A stretch of 64,000 nucleotides of DNA from Lachnospiraceae bacterium UBA1818 (GCA_904419285.1 CAJFQZ010000010.1:1-64000), one strand, 5' to 3'; shown: positions 43,372 to 52,452, counted from the stretch's first letter. Numbers and translations: made by a program. The notes: generated from the letters alone by a model not told the origin.

Positions 43372-44361
43372 TTATTTTTCTAAGTTGATTTCATCAAAGG
43401 ATTTAATTTGGTAACTCATAACACCATTTTCTTGTACAATAAGTTGATTTGAAATTTCAATATTTAATACATCTTTATTTTCTTTATGGATTTCTGTTAT
43501 AGAAGCTACGATATACAAATTATCACACTTTTCCAAAACCACATAAGGCTTTTCGCTTATTGATATTATTTGATAAACAGCATTTCTATTATTCCCAGAG
43601 CTTTTTCCTGTTTCGTAAGTAATCACAAATATACACGCCAAGATTATAAATATGGATATCACTTGTTTCATGTGAGAAAAAGACATTAGAGATTTATGAC
43701 TCATATACTCACTATTTATTTCTTCAATTTCTTCTCTTGTTAATTCTTTTTGTGTATCTCTATCATTATAAGGCTTAAATTCCCATTCCCTATTTTCTTG
43801 ATGACTGTCTATTAAAATTATAATATGTTCAGCAAGCATATTCTCAATACAGACAAAACTAAAAATTATCATAAAAAACGGAAGTGAACCAATAGTGATA
43901 TTATATACTCCAAAAAGCACACAAGGAGTATTGATAAACATTAGTACCACATAAAATAAAATGATAAAACCAATGTTGATACCCGTGCGTTTAATTTTAG
44001 GTGGCTTCTGTGTATGAAAACTTGCATCAAATATCCAAAATGCTTTTAACTTTTCATAATAAGAACGACAAATTATACATAAAAAAATTGAAACTGAAAA
44101 AGTTAAAATTATAAATACTATGGATAATATCAGCTTTGTAGAAATACCACTATTCAGAAAATGTAAAGGAATATTAAGTGTAGTATATCTTGCATATCTA
44201 TATGCTAATTCCAATCCTTTTATAATTAAAGTTAAAATTGTTCCTATTGATGTTAGAACAAATATAATAAAGGAAGTATCTTTTTTCAAAAAATTCCATA
44301 ATTTATTGTCGTTATTACTATGCATTTTTATATCTCCAAATTTCGTAGAATATAAAGACAT
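43372..44361 (-). CDS. AT-rich multi-spanning membrane protein (cargo 1), unknown function
   Basis: A 329-residue protein with about five membrane helices: ~30-50, 75-97, 128-150, 155-178 and 233-252. A charged loop (~185-228, KELTREEIEEINSEY) and an outside C-terminal domain of ~75 residues follow. The coding sequence is much more AT-rich than the ICE core genes, with codons such as ATA and AAA, suggesting separate acquisition. It interrupts the usual spacing between the TcpD and ArdA regions. ATG at 44361 or the internal Met at residue 13 could be used. No family recognised. Confidence 0.65.
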   Translation of the reverse strand: MSLYSTKFGDIKMHSNNDNKLWNFLKKDTSFIIFVLTSIGTILTLIIKGLELAYRYARYTTLNIPLHFLNSGISTKLILSIVFIILTFSVSIFLCIICRSYYEKLKAFWIFDASFHTQKPPKIKRTGINIGFIILFYVVLMFINTPCVLFGVYNITIGSLPFFMIIFSFVCIENMLAEHIIILIDSHQENREWEFKPYNDRDTQKELTREEIEEINSEYMSHKSLMSFSHMKQVISIFIILACIFVITYETGKSSGNNRNAVYQIISISEKPYVVLEKCDNLYIVASITEIHKENKDVLNIEISNQLIVQENGVMSYQIKSFDEINLEK

Positions 44362-44411
44362 TTTATCATTTAAACTTTAAGCATTCAATATCAAACAAAT
44401 ATTTTAAAACT

Positions 44412-44633
44412 TTACGCCCCAATAATTTTATTGAACAATTCTAACAGTACATCTTTAACACCGCCAGCATTAAATACCAAGCCGACAGCAATCAAGGCAA
44501 CTACCAAGAAGCCGATAAGTTTGGAAAACTCACGCTTGAAACCTAAGTAGATACCGATAACCACAATCGCCATAAGCACTAAGCTCTGTGCATTGCTTAA
44601 AAACCAAGTGTATAAATTTTGTCCGAAATTCAT
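44412..44633 (-). CDS. TcpD-family conjugation membrane protein
   Basis: A 73-residue protein with two hydrophobic helices (about 15-30 and 36-55), MNFGQNLYTWFLSNAQ at the start and a short C-terminal helix. It matches the small TcpD-type proteins of Tn916/pCW3-type conjugation systems, which act at the transfer channel. Its ATG follows the DUF3789 stop with no gap. Confidence 0.7.
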   Translation of the reverse strand: MNFGQNLYTWFLSNAQSLVLMAIVVIGIYLGFKREFSKLIGFLVVALIAVGLVFNAGGVKDVLLELFNKIIGA

Positions 44634-44768
44634 TTAATTGTCCTCACTTTCTTTTAATTGTTTCATTTCACAGTCAGCTTCTTTGCCGACATTCAAAATA
44701 CACATCAAGACTACGCCGATACCCATTCCTATAGATACCAGCAGGAAGCCTTTTAATAATACCCACAT
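44634..44768 (-). CDS. DUF3789 small membrane protein
   Basis: A 44-residue protein, one hydrophobic helix (VLLKGFLLVSIGMGIGVVL) followed by a charged tail. It matches the DUF3789 proteins found between orf20 and tcpD genes in Tn916-like elements. It is too short for the usual ORF cut-off. It is directly adjacent to tcpD (no gap) and 12 bp after the MobT gene. Confidence 0.65.
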   Translation of the reverse strand: MWVLLKGFLLVSIGMGIGVVLMCILNVGKEADCEMKQLKESEDN

Positions 44769-44780
44769 TTTTTATCACTC

Positions 44781-45977
44781 CTAACTTTCTACTAAATCTT
44801 TTGCAGTGGTCGTCTGCTGTTTGATTATCATTTCATGCTGTTCTGTGAGCTTTGCCTGCTGTTCGATTGTTTCCATGTAGTCTGTACCGTTTCCTTTATC
44901 AATCTTTTTCAGCATTTTCAAGGTCGGTGCTACCTGCCGTTGTACCCAACGCAATGTGCGGTCTAAAGTATAAGGCTCTGGCTTTGTCGTCAGCTTCAAG
45001 CTCTGTCTGTTATCGCCAATAAACCAAGCCCAACGGTCATTGAGTTTCCAGTCATTTTTTCGTTTGTCTGGTTCTTCATCAACAAACCGCACATACTGGT
45101 TGATGATAGAAAAAGCGGTCTGTTCTGCGTCATAATAGGTCAGCAAATCTCGTACTGCATAATAGGCACGTTCATTTCTAAGCCGTATCTCAAAACGGTT
45201 GATAATATCGGCTTCTTCAAGCGGTGTCCCTAACTTGACGTACTGCTCATAGTCCTTTTCATAGATACAGAAATACACATCTGATTTCAGCGAACCAAGA
45301 TAAAGGGTACGCCCCATATATTCTCTGTCGTCCTCTCTGTGCTTGATAAGCTCGCCCGACTGGTAAAACTTATAGCTTCTGGACTTTCCAATATATTCCC
45401 GTTTCCTGCATTTTTCCGCAAGCTCTGGAATATCCAAAATGCCCGTATGGTCGTTGATAGCAAGGTCGATACGCTTCATCACGCTACCGTCTGCGAGTGC
45501 ATCAATGAAGAAGTCATACCAGCTTCTTTGCTGTGCCAGCAGGTAACTTTCAAACTGCCTGCAACCACGCCCCTTTAACTCTAAAAGGACACCTTTTTCT
45601 TCGTCAGCCGACGTATAGATAAAGATGTCCCCTAAAGAATAATGCTCCGTATAACTGTAATGTCCGTAATCTTCATGGAGCATATAATTGATATTCAGTT
45701 TTAATATATCTTTGATGATGTGCTGTATATCCAGCGTGGGAAAACGAATTTTCACATAATCAAACAGCATGGTAAGCGGTGCTTCTGGATTGAACCTTGC
45801 CAGTTCTTTATGCAGAGTTTCCAAAAGCTCCTTTGACGGCTTCATTTTTCCGCTTTCTATCTTGTTGAGATATTCCCTTGTGATACCAGAAGCCACCGCC
45901 AGTCTGCCTTGCGAGATACCGTAAGCAATCCGTTTTTCCCGTAATTCTTTTATCCATTGTTCTTCATTCAGAACCAT
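44781..45977 (-). CDS. MobT-type relaxase / replication initiator (Tn916 Orf20-like)
   Basis: A 398-residue protein. Residues ~5-60 form an HTH_3 domain (RIAYGISQGRLAVASGITRE). The rest is the Rep_trans/MobT nuclease domain, with RIDLAINDHTG and RFEIRLRNERAYYAV and a Tyr-containing catalytic region. It would nick the adjacent oriT to start transfer and intracellular replication. ATG at 45977 is preceded by a G-run; an in-frame TTG three codons upstream is possible. The C-terminal ~50 residues are coiled-coil-like. Confidence 0.88.
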   Translation of the reverse strand: MVLNEEQWIKELREKRIAYGISQGRLAVASGITREYLNKIESGKMKPSKELLETLHKELARFNPEAPLTMLFDYVKIRFPTLDIQHIIKDILKLNINYMLHEDYGHYSYTEHYSLGDIFIYTSADEEKGVLLELKGRGCRQFESYLLAQQRSWYDFFIDALADGSVMKRIDLAINDHTGILDIPELAEKCRKREYIGKSRSYKFYQSGELIKHREDDREYMGRTLYLGSLKSDVYFCIYEKDYEQYVKLGTPLEEADIINRFEIRLRNERAYYAVRDLLTYYDAEQTAFSIINQYVRFVDEEPDKRKNDWKLNDRWAWFIGDNRQSLKLTTKPEPYTLDRTLRWVQRQVAPTLKMLKKIDKGNGTDYMETIEQQAKLTEQHEMIIKQQTTTAKDLVES

Positions 45978-45989
45978 CCCCCCCAATCT

Positions 45990-46160
45990 GTAAAGTGTGA
46001 AGTTTTTTAAGGCGACTTCACAGCCGATTTTTGCTAGGAAACCATGCCAGAAGCCTTATGTTTCCTATGTTTTTTGTCTATTGTCTATTTGCAAACGTAC
46101 CCCTCTGTTAGATACCGAGGGGTTTTACCTGCTGGCGTGGCTTACGCCACACCAGCAACG
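45990..46160. other. Predicted oriT
   Basis: Non-coding stretch between the MobT and TcpA genes, where Tn916 has its oriT. It carries the stem ACCCCTC..GAGGGGT with loop TGTTAGATACC (46099-46123), close to the Tn916 nic-region hairpin. A second stem GCTGG.CGTGGC/GCCAC.ACCAGC follows at 46131-46156. Confidence 0.6.
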
Positions 46161-46161
46161 G

Positions 46162-47556
46162 CTAGTCCGTGCCGTCGCCTTTCGCTTCGCACGTCGCCGT
46201 CCCGTCCTGCCTTGCTTGTGCAAGAGAGCCGATAGTCCGCAAAAAATCATGTCCTTTCGGGACTAAAGGCGTGTAAAACTCACTGATAACATTTGTTCCC
46301 ACATCACAATAGCCACGCCCCTTGATACGCTTCTGGAAAAACTGCTTTTTCACATCTGAACCAAACAGCATACCGTAACCTAATTCGCTGATACGCCCAA
46401 GTCCCACACGGAAATTGAAGTTATCTCTGATACCGTCCGAGAAATACTTTGCGTCTGGACGCTGGCAGGCAACGATAAGGAAATAACCTGCTTTTCGCCC
46501 TAACATAACGATTTTCTTTAACTGGCTAAGTAGGCTCACGCTTTCTTTTGTCCCCAGCATTTCAAAAAATGACACATATTCATCAAAGATAAGAAAGCAG
46601 GGTGGCAGTCCCAGATAGGCGTAGTTTTCGCCCGTCTTATAGTTCGGGTGTCGCTTCATTTCCTCACTTCGCTGTACCATGCCCTCATAAAAGGCATTGA
46701 CGCAATCTATCATTTCTTCTTTGGCGTGATACACATTTCCCATAACTGTCCCTAAGTCTGCAAGGTCAGCGTTCTTCGGGTCTAAGATATAAAGGACAGC
46801 GTTGGTATGCAGTAAGGCTTCAATGAGCGTCAGCAGAAAATAGGTTTTACCGCCACCAGTCCCACCAGCAATCAGAGCATGAGGGAGTGCGTCATATTCC
46901 CAGACAAGATTTTTCATCAGTCTAAGACAGCCGTTTTCTGCCCGTACTTCATCAATGGTAATGCGGTTCGCTATCATATCATAAAGCAGGGTATATTCGA
47001 TATAGCCGTCATGCAGGGTCTTGTCGGTCAGCTCACAATACAAGCCACTTTCCAATTTATCCTCTAACCGTAAAAGCTGGTCTTGATGTTTTCCTAATGT
47101 GATTTCACAGCGGATATGAAGCAGTCCCTTTTCCATTTGATAATAAATCTTTGGAAACCAGACGATTTTTTCCCTTGATCTGCTTTGCAGGTCAGTAAAA
47201 AAAACGCTGTCTTGTATGGTATCGGCTTCATACCACTTATTTTCCAGTATCATTCTTGCCAGCTTTTGACGGTGCAGGAGCTTCTTGAAACTGTCGTAAC
47301 AGAAGCGGTAATACAGAAAAGCGACCAATACACAAACACCAGTCGCTATCAGTATGGTTATGAAGTTGTAAGGGGAGAGCGTCAAGCCGTTTTCTAACAA
47401 GCTGAAATGCTCCCAATCGGTACGCATGAGCTGTTTTATATTCAGTAGCAGAAGAACCGCCACGAATATAAACAGAAGCGTTCCTATGGAAAAATGGTAG
47501 ACAAGGTGCTTGTCGCTGGCTCTGATACGGTGTCCTTTATTCCAAATCTTTTGCAT
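46162..47556 (-). CDS. FtsK/SpoIIIE-type coupling ATPase (TcpA / Tn916 Orf21)
   Basis: A 464-residue DNA translocase. Two N-terminal membrane helices (~25-45, 63-85) are followed by the FtsK motor: Walker A GGTGGGKTYF, Walker B FLIFDEY, and ACQRPDAKYF. It pumps the relaxase-bound strand into the mating channel. AGGAG precedes the ATG at 47556. Intact in length compared with Tn916 Orf21 (~460). It immediately follows cargo gene 2. Confidence 0.92.
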   Translation of the reverse strand: MQKIWNKGHRIRASDKHLVYHFSIGTLLFIFVAVLLLLNIKQLMRTDWEHFSLLENGLTLSPYNFITILIATGVCVLVAFLYYRFCYDSFKKLLHRQKLARMILENKWYEADTIQDSVFFTDLQSRSREKIVWFPKIYYQMEKGLLHIRCEITLGKHQDQLLRLEDKLESGLYCELTDKTLHDGYIEYTLLYDMIANRITIDEVRAENGCLRLMKNLVWEYDALPHALIAGGTGGGKTYFLLTLIEALLHTNAVLYILDPKNADLADLGTVMGNVYHAKEEMIDCVNAFYEGMVQRSEEMKRHPNYKTGENYAYLGLPPCFLIFDEYVSFFEMLGTKESVSLLSQLKKIVMLGRKAGYFLIVACQRPDAKYFSDGIRDNFNFRVGLGRISELGYGMLFGSDVKKQFFQKRIKGRGYCDVGTNVISEFYTPLVPKGHDFLRTIGSLAQARQDGTATCEAKGDGTD

Positions 47557-47582
47557 AAATCAACCACTCCTTTCTGGGTGCG

Positions 47583-47613
47583 AAAAAAGCAGTCAATCCT
47601 AAGACTAACTGCT
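47583..47613 (-). terminator. Terminator of cargo gene 2
   Basis: On the minus strand AGCAGTTAGTC pairs with GATTGACTGCT around TTAG, followed by TTTTTT. It differs from the cargo 1 terminator only in the loop. Confidence 0.8.
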
Positions 47614-47633
47614 TATATAATAAAAATCATCAT

Positions 47634-48113
47634 TTATTTTGATTTCTTCATATTTTTGTAACCATCATCTAAAGCTGTTACGCTTTCAAATATTGCTAGT
47701 GATAACGTAAAGCCTAATGCAAGTTCAGCAACATTTGCAGTTGTTAAAAAAACTTGAATTATTGAAATGATAGTCAACCCAACATAGTAAATACCTTTTG
47801 TAAATGTCATAACTCCTTTCAAATAATCCGAATTAAAAAATATCATGTGAAGTGCAATAAGTAGTGGAATGAGTATATAAAGAGCAAGAAAAATAGATAA
47901 TTCCTTAATTATTATACCTATCAGCATCACAATACTCCCCCATTTAAATATTTCTGTTATTATCCATCGAATTATCAACATTTTTGCATTATTCTCATAC
48001 TTGACTGCATATTTCTCATTTTCTTGATACCTATACTTTGATAAACACACACAAAAAAATGATATTCCTAGAGATAATAACGCTTCTAATGTTTGAATAA
48101 TTTCACTACTCAT
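47634..48113 (-). CDS. AT-rich membrane protein (cargo 2), unknown function
   Basis: A 159-residue protein with four predicted membrane helices (~8-27, 52-78, 80-100, 105-150 as a long hydrophobic stretch) and a basic end. The sequence is AT-rich like cargo 1. It lies between the orf22 and orf21 equivalents, which are normally adjacent. GGAGGT precedes the ATG at 48113. No family recognised. It shares its terminator sequence with cargo 1 but not its protein sequence. Confidence 0.65.
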   Translation of the reverse strand: MSSEIIQTLEALLSLGISFFCVCLSKYRYQENEKYAVKYENNAKMLIIRWIITEIFKWGSIVMLIGIIIKELSIFLALYILIPLLIALHMIFFNSDYLKGVMTFTKGIYYVGLTIISIIQVFLTTANVAELALGFTLSLAIFESVTALDDGYKNMKKSK

Positions 48114-48202
48114 AAAAGATACCTCCGCAAAGTGTATTATTATTCTCAAAACGGATTATAACTTTCTTTTATCACCTATACAATAATTTTTTGCTAATAT
48201 AA

Positions 48203-48586
48203 TTATTTCTTCGGTTGTCCCTGCGTGTTGTTGTTCTGTGGACTGCCTGCGTTCTGATTACCTTTATTCTTCAAGACAATATCCTCTGCCTTTACATACC
48301 AGTCCACATCTGCACCCGTATAAGTCTTTCGTGATACCGTATCGGCTACTGGATTGACAAGTTCCACAACTGCATTGTACGGAAATTCCCTTAATGGTAT
48401 TTCTGGCGATACGGACACGGGGATAATGCCACCATGCAGACTGCACTTCAAATCATAGATACGCTTTTTAAGCTGGGTACTCGGTGTCCCGTCCTCATTC
48501 TGCAAGAACACATCACGCACCGCTGTAAATTTTAATTCTCCAAATGTTTTTTCTTTGTCAATAACAAAACCGTTTGATAATCTCAT
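48203..48586 (-). CDS. YdcP-family ICE protein (Tn916 Orf22-like)
   Basis: A 127-residue DUF961 protein: GFVIDKEKTFGELKFTAVRD at the start, VELVNPVADTVSRKTYTG in the core and a low-complexity Asn/Gln tail. It is conserved in Tn916-type elements beside the transfer genes. Its exact role is not known. It follows the Orf23-like gene after 15 bp. Confidence 0.85.
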   Translation of the reverse strand: MRLSNGFVIDKEKTFGELKFTAVRDVFLQNEDGTPSTQLKKRIYDLKCSLHGGIIPVSVSPEIPLREFPYNAVVELVNPVADTVSRKTYTGADVDWYVKAEDIVLKNKGNQNAGSPQNNNTQGQPKK

Positions 48587-48601
48587 AAATTCTTCACTCC
48601 T

Positions 48602-48928
48602 TTACTTTTCTTCAACTGCTACAATATCATCAGCAACTAACACATAATCGGTATGTCCCATATCCCCGATTGCGTAACCTCTGCCGTATAACTTCGGATT
48701 GACAAGTTTTACTTTCTGCTCATACTTGAAATGCTTTTCGCCAGCCTGCACGGGAATTTCTACCACAACATTTTCGCCTTTCTGTACGTCAGAATAAAGG
48801 TTATAGCTTCGTCTGGCTAAGACCCTGCGGTTATTTTTATCTCTTTCAAAGACTGGCTCGCTTTCGCCTGCAAATTCAAGAGTTCCAAAAGACTGTGCCA
48901 TATCTGGCACAACATATTTCATTTCCAT
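48602..48928 (-). CDS. YdcP-family ICE protein (Tn916 Orf23-like)
   Basis: A 108-residue DUF961 protein: MAQSFGTLEFAGESEPV, RRSYNLYSDVQ and KLVNPKLYGRGYAIGD. It is paralogous to the next gene. In Tn916 the pair (orf23, orf22) starts the transfer operon. GGTAAAAC lies upstream of the ATG. Confidence 0.85.
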   Translation of the reverse strand: MEMKYVVPDMAQSFGTLEFAGESEPVFERDKNNRRVLARRSYNLYSDVQKGENVVVEIPVQAGEKHFKYEQKVKLVNPKLYGRGYAIGDMGHTDYVLVADDIVAVEEK

Positions 48929-48949
48929 ATTGTTTTACCTCGTTTCTTT

Positions 48950-49153
48950 CTATTTTTGATAAGTTTTTTGATTGTGATTTCTTATTCTGGCGGTTTGGGA
49001 AGTACCAGCAATCCCCCAGATAGTAAAGGGTAAAATCAATGCTTCGCACCCTTGACTATCCGTGTTCTTGCAGGTTGTTAGCAGACAAGCCGGAATAAGC
49101 GGAAGTCTGCCGTTTAACAGCTTCGGCGGAGAGCGTGATTTTTCTTTCCTCAT
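48950..49153 (-). CDS. Doubtful small ORF upstream of the Orf23-like gene
   Basis: A 67-residue frame rich in Pro, Arg and Asn without recognisable family features. It lies between the adhesin and the transfer operon, where the leader and promoter of the transfer genes are expected. It may be chance coding. Confidence 0.2.
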   Translation of the reverse strand: MRKEKSRSPPKLLNGRLPLIPACLLTTCKNTDSQGCEALILPFTIWGIAGTSQTARIRNHNQKTYQK

Positions 49154-49165
49154 ACCGTTACCGCC

Positions 49166-52100
49166 TTATGATTTCTTCATTTTACGGCGTTTGTAAAGAT
49201 ATGTTCCAGCCAGTCCACCAGCAGACGCAAGCAACATCACGATAAAAGCCATTACATTTGTACTGTCGCCCGTTTTGGGACTGTCGCTAGGTCTGTTAGG
49301 CTTTTCTGGTGTCGGTGGTGTTTCGGGTTTCTCTGGTTCTTCTGGCTTTTCCTTAAAGGTAATCGTCTGTCCCTTATCCTCAATATCCTTATGCTCGGTA
49401 ACTTTCTTCGGCTCGTCTGGATTGCTTAAATCGTACAATCCTTCAAAAGTTACAAGCTGATTGCCGTCAAGGGAAGTAGCGTCAAACGTAAAAGCAACTT
49501 CCACTTTCATAGTTTCGCTGTCAGCAGTAAACGTATAATCACTTTCCACACGTTTTCCATTGATAAGAAGTTCTGTATTTTCTTCTTTCAACATCTGCCA
49601 GCCCACAAGTTTGTACTGTGTACCGATTTCTAAGCCCTCTAAGGTTACGGTATCAATGATTGTAACGTCTTTTCCAGCTTCAAGCTCTTTGTTGCCGTCC
49701 TTATCCGTAGCAGTCGTATGAATTTTGATGATACGCTCTGTGATAAGTACCGTCTGCCCGTCGTCTTCAATGTCTTTGTGTTCTGCAACTTTTACGGGTT
49801 CGTCTGGATTGCTGAAATCATACAATTCTTCAAAGGTAACAAGGTTTTTGCCACCTAAAGCAGACGCATTGAATGTATAGGAAATTTTCACTTTCATTTC
49901 TTCATCATCAGCGACAAAGGTATAATCGTTTTCTACACGTTTCCCGTCAATGATAAGCTCGGCGTTTTCTTCCTTTAACATCTGCCAGCCTTTGAGCTGA
50001 TACTTTGTGCCTTTTGTAAGTCCGTCCAATTTGACAGCATCAACGATTGTTACCTCTTTTCCTGCAAGGATAGTCTTTTCGCCGTCTTTGCTGGTCGCTG
50101 TGGTATGGATAGAAATTTCTTTTTCGTATTCATCAGTCAGCGTTCCTAAATCAATCACAAGATTAGTTCTTGATACCACGATTTCAAAAGGTGGGATAAG
50201 CTCAAAGCCTTTGTTGCTTTCAGAGCGTAATTCCTCGATGATGTAGGTATCATAAGGTAACGCACCCTTGCTGTCGTCTGGTTCAGAAGTTCCAAACCAT
50301 ACACCGTCCTCGCTGGTCTTGCCTGCGTTGGTATTGTGCTTATGTGAAGCCCAGTCAGAAGAAGTGGAGAATTGCCCGTTATCATCAGTTACCACTACAT
50401 GATTTTCGCCCGTCGTCTTGCTTGTGATCCTAAAGGGAACATCAGCAAGACGCTTGTGTGTGCCTGCACCGATTTTTACACCCTCAATATCTCCACGCTT
50501 AATCTGATTATAGATAGAATGAGCTTTGTCGGTTAAGTCCACGATTTTTCCATTTTCTGTGATTGTAAAATCAATCGGTTTTGCACCGTCAGTTAAGTAA
50601 CCGTCGGGAGCTTCACTTTCAACGATACGGAATTTTCCATAAGGTAAGAGGTCAGCAGAAGTAGAAGCGATACCCTCAATATCGGTACGAATAGTTTTTA
50701 CGACTTCATTTTTCTTGTATAGCTTGCCCTCAACCAAAACAGAATTATCATTTAAGGAAATGATGTCAAAGGCAGTATCTTTCAAAGTGGCACTTCCTTG
50801 TGGCTTTGTATCGCCCGTTTCTAAATCTCGTTTCTGAATTTTGACACCGCCACGGATAACCTTGTCTGATACGGAAAACTGGTTACTTCCAGATAGTACG
50901 GCAAGGTCGCCGTCCTCGGTAATCTGTGTAAGGTATAAGCCTTTTATCTGTTCGGACTTATCGCTAGCCTGCATATATGCACCGTCTAACAAGTAGCCGT
51001 TTGGAGCTTTTGTTTCCTCAACAGTTAGCGTTCCAAGTGGAAGAACCGCCTTACCGTCCTGCATATAGAAGCTGTCGCCAGATACCTTGTATGCGTTCAC
51101 TAATTTTGTGATGTAGTGGGTTGTCCCGTTGCTCTCTGTTTCAGCGACTGTCTTTGTAACCCATGTACGAGTAGCTTCGGCAGGGAGATTATCTTTATTA
51201 TAGAAGCCAGCATAATACTTCCATGTAAATTCCGCACCTGCTAAAGAAGCGTTCCCTTGCGGATTGTCTTTCTGTGTTTCCATATCTATCTTGAAAAGCT
51301 CAATCAAAGTGTCGGTTACTTTTGGTGTGTCTGATACTTTCAAGGTCGCTGTTTCGCCAGCTTTGATTGTCAATGGATAGATTGTTTTATCCACTTTATA
51401 TCCTGCTGGTGCGGATAGTTCCTTGATATAAACTGTGCCTGCTTTTACCTCTGCAACATCTGTATTTCCATTTTCATCAGTCGTAAGGGTGGCAAGCTGT
51501 TTTGTGCAATTCTTATCAGCAAAGACACCGTATGTTGCACCTGCAATAGAGTAATTCCCGTTACCGTCTGTAATGCTGGTATTACTGGAAGTCTTTTGCA
51601 GTTTCGCATTTCCGACATTCAGTTTCGCCCAGAATTGTCCCAATTCCTGCCCCTCGCCAGAGTAGATATAACCGCCACATTCATAGCGTCCTTTATTCTC
51701 ATTGACAAAAGTTCTTGCACCAGCGAAAACTTCGTCCTGCGTTGCCTTTGGAATTTCATCATAAGAAGCTCGCACGTTGTCGCATTGCCAGCCAAGATGT
51801 ACGCTCAATCTCTGCCAGACTACACATTGTTCCAACAGATAGACTTGTTTGTAGTTCAGTTCCTTGTGAGCTTCACCATACTGTTTGACATACTCTAAGG
51901 ATAACGCCACATCTGAAATCTGGTCAGCACTCATGCGTGAGCTTGCGTCAGCTCTGGTCTTGTAGCCGTTCTTAAAATCTGTATTGATGTCAATACAATA
52001 GGCAGTTTCGCCCTCGACTTTCATATAGCCCTCATTGAATGTCGAACCGATAGAACCGTCATTCATTACTTTTTCAATGATACCGACACGCTCCGCACTT

Positions 52101-52210
52101 TCCGTCCAGTATTGCTTGCTTTCTGCATGGACGGGTGTAGTCGGTAAAGCAGTAACGACAGTTACAAGAGCTAAGAAGCCCGTACACAATCGTTTCAATG
52201 TCTTTTTCAT
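49166..52210 (-). CDS. VaFE/Cna-B repeat surface adhesin with sortase signal
   Basis: A 1014-residue wall-anchored protein. A signal peptide (about 1-29, ending VHAES) is followed by a thioester-domain-like N-terminal region with YCIDINTDF and CVVWQRLS. Several SpaA/Cna-B isopeptide domains follow (for example KELSAPAGYKVDKT, EETKAPNGYLLDG), then two VaFE repeats of ~115 residues (EISIHTTATSKDG...VTFEELY and IKIHTTATDKDG...VTFEGLY). The end is PKTGD, a hydrophobic helix and KRRKMKKS. ATG at 52210 has AAAGGAG. Such ICE-borne adhesins likely help mating contact or colonisation. A leader terminator lies upstream. Confidence 0.9.
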   Translation of the reverse strand: MKKTLKRLCTGFLALVTVVTALPTTPVHAESKQYWTESAERVGIIEKVMNDGSIGSTFNEGYMKVEGETAYCIDINTDFKNGYKTRADASSRMSADQISDVALSLEYVKQYGEAHKELNYKQVYLLEQCVVWQRLSVHLGWQCDNVRASYDEIPKATQDEVFAGARTFVNENKGRYECGGYIYSGEGQELGQFWAKLNVGNAKLQKTSSNTSITDGNGNYSIAGATYGVFADKNCTKQLATLTTDENGNTDVAEVKAGTVYIKELSAPAGYKVDKTIYPLTIKAGETATLKVSDTPKVTDTLIELFKIDMETQKDNPQGNASLAGAEFTWKYYAGFYNKDNLPAEATRTWVTKTVAETESNGTTHYITKLVNAYKVSGDSFYMQDGKAVLPLGTLTVEETKAPNGYLLDGAYMQASDKSEQIKGLYLTQITEDGDLAVLSGSNQFSVSDKVIRGGVKIQKRDLETGDTKPQGSATLKDTAFDIISLNDNSVLVEGKLYKKNEVVKTIRTDIEGIASTSADLLPYGKFRIVESEAPDGYLTDGAKPIDFTITENGKIVDLTDKAHSIYNQIKRGDIEGVKIGAGTHKRLADVPFRITSKTTGENHVVVTDDNGQFSTSSDWASHKHNTNAGKTSEDGVWFGTSEPDDSKGALPYDTYIIEELRSESNKGFELIPPFEIVVSRTNLVIDLGTLTDEYEKEISIHTTATSKDGEKTILAGKEVTIVDAVKLDGLTKGTKYQLKGWQMLKEENAELIIDGKRVENDYTFVADDEEMKVKISYTFNASALGGKNLVTFEELYDFSNPDEPVKVAEHKDIEDDGQTVLITERIIKIHTTATDKDGNKELEAGKDVTIIDTVTLEGLEIGTQYKLVGWQMLKEENTELLINGKRVESDYTFTADSETMKVEVAFTFDATSLDGNQLVTFEGLYDLSNPDEPKKVTEHKDIEDKGQTITFKEKPEEPEKPETPPTPEKPNRPSDSPKTGDSTNVMAFIVMLLASAGGLAGTYLYKRRKMKKS

Positions 52211-52237
52211 AAATCTAATGCTCCTTTCATTTTTGGT

Positions 52238-52266
52238 AAAAAAATAGACGCTCATTTCTGAACGTC
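52238..52266 (-). promoter_or_regulatory. Leader terminator of the adhesin gene (attenuator candidate)
   Basis: On the minus strand GACGTTCA-GAAA-TGAGCGTC is a perfect stem with a GNRA loop followed by TA and seven T, 28 bp before the start codon. A second longer stem (52271-52285 with 52296-52313) lies just upstream. Confidence 0.6.
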
Positions 52267-52452
52267 TTACATTGAAAAGGGATACTTTTTTACAAGTACC
52301 CCTCAAATTCAATATTTACTTTATTGTGTTCCCACACTCTATATCAACAACTACCGAAACATTGATATAGTTTTTTATCTCTTTATTTCTGATTTTATCG
52401 CCCTCGCTTGTAAAGACGATATGCTTGAAAAAGTGCCTAAAATTAAGGATTT

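Larger units (their letters stand above)
42867..52452. mobile_element. Truncated Tn916/ICE-type conjugative element in the rlmD 3' end
   Basis: The block keeps the conjugation left arm in Tn916-like order (YdcP/Orf23, YdcP/Orf22, TcpA/Orf21, oriT, MobT/Orf20, DUF3789, TcpD, ArdA-like). It carries a surface adhesin upstream and two membrane cargo genes. The VirB4-, VirB6- and NlpC-type genes, regulators, xis and int expected beyond ArdA are absent, cut by IS-linked scars at ~42.6-42.9 kb. The other edge lies inside the last codons of the rRNA methyltransferase gene, a known ICE integration site. Confidence 0.75.
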
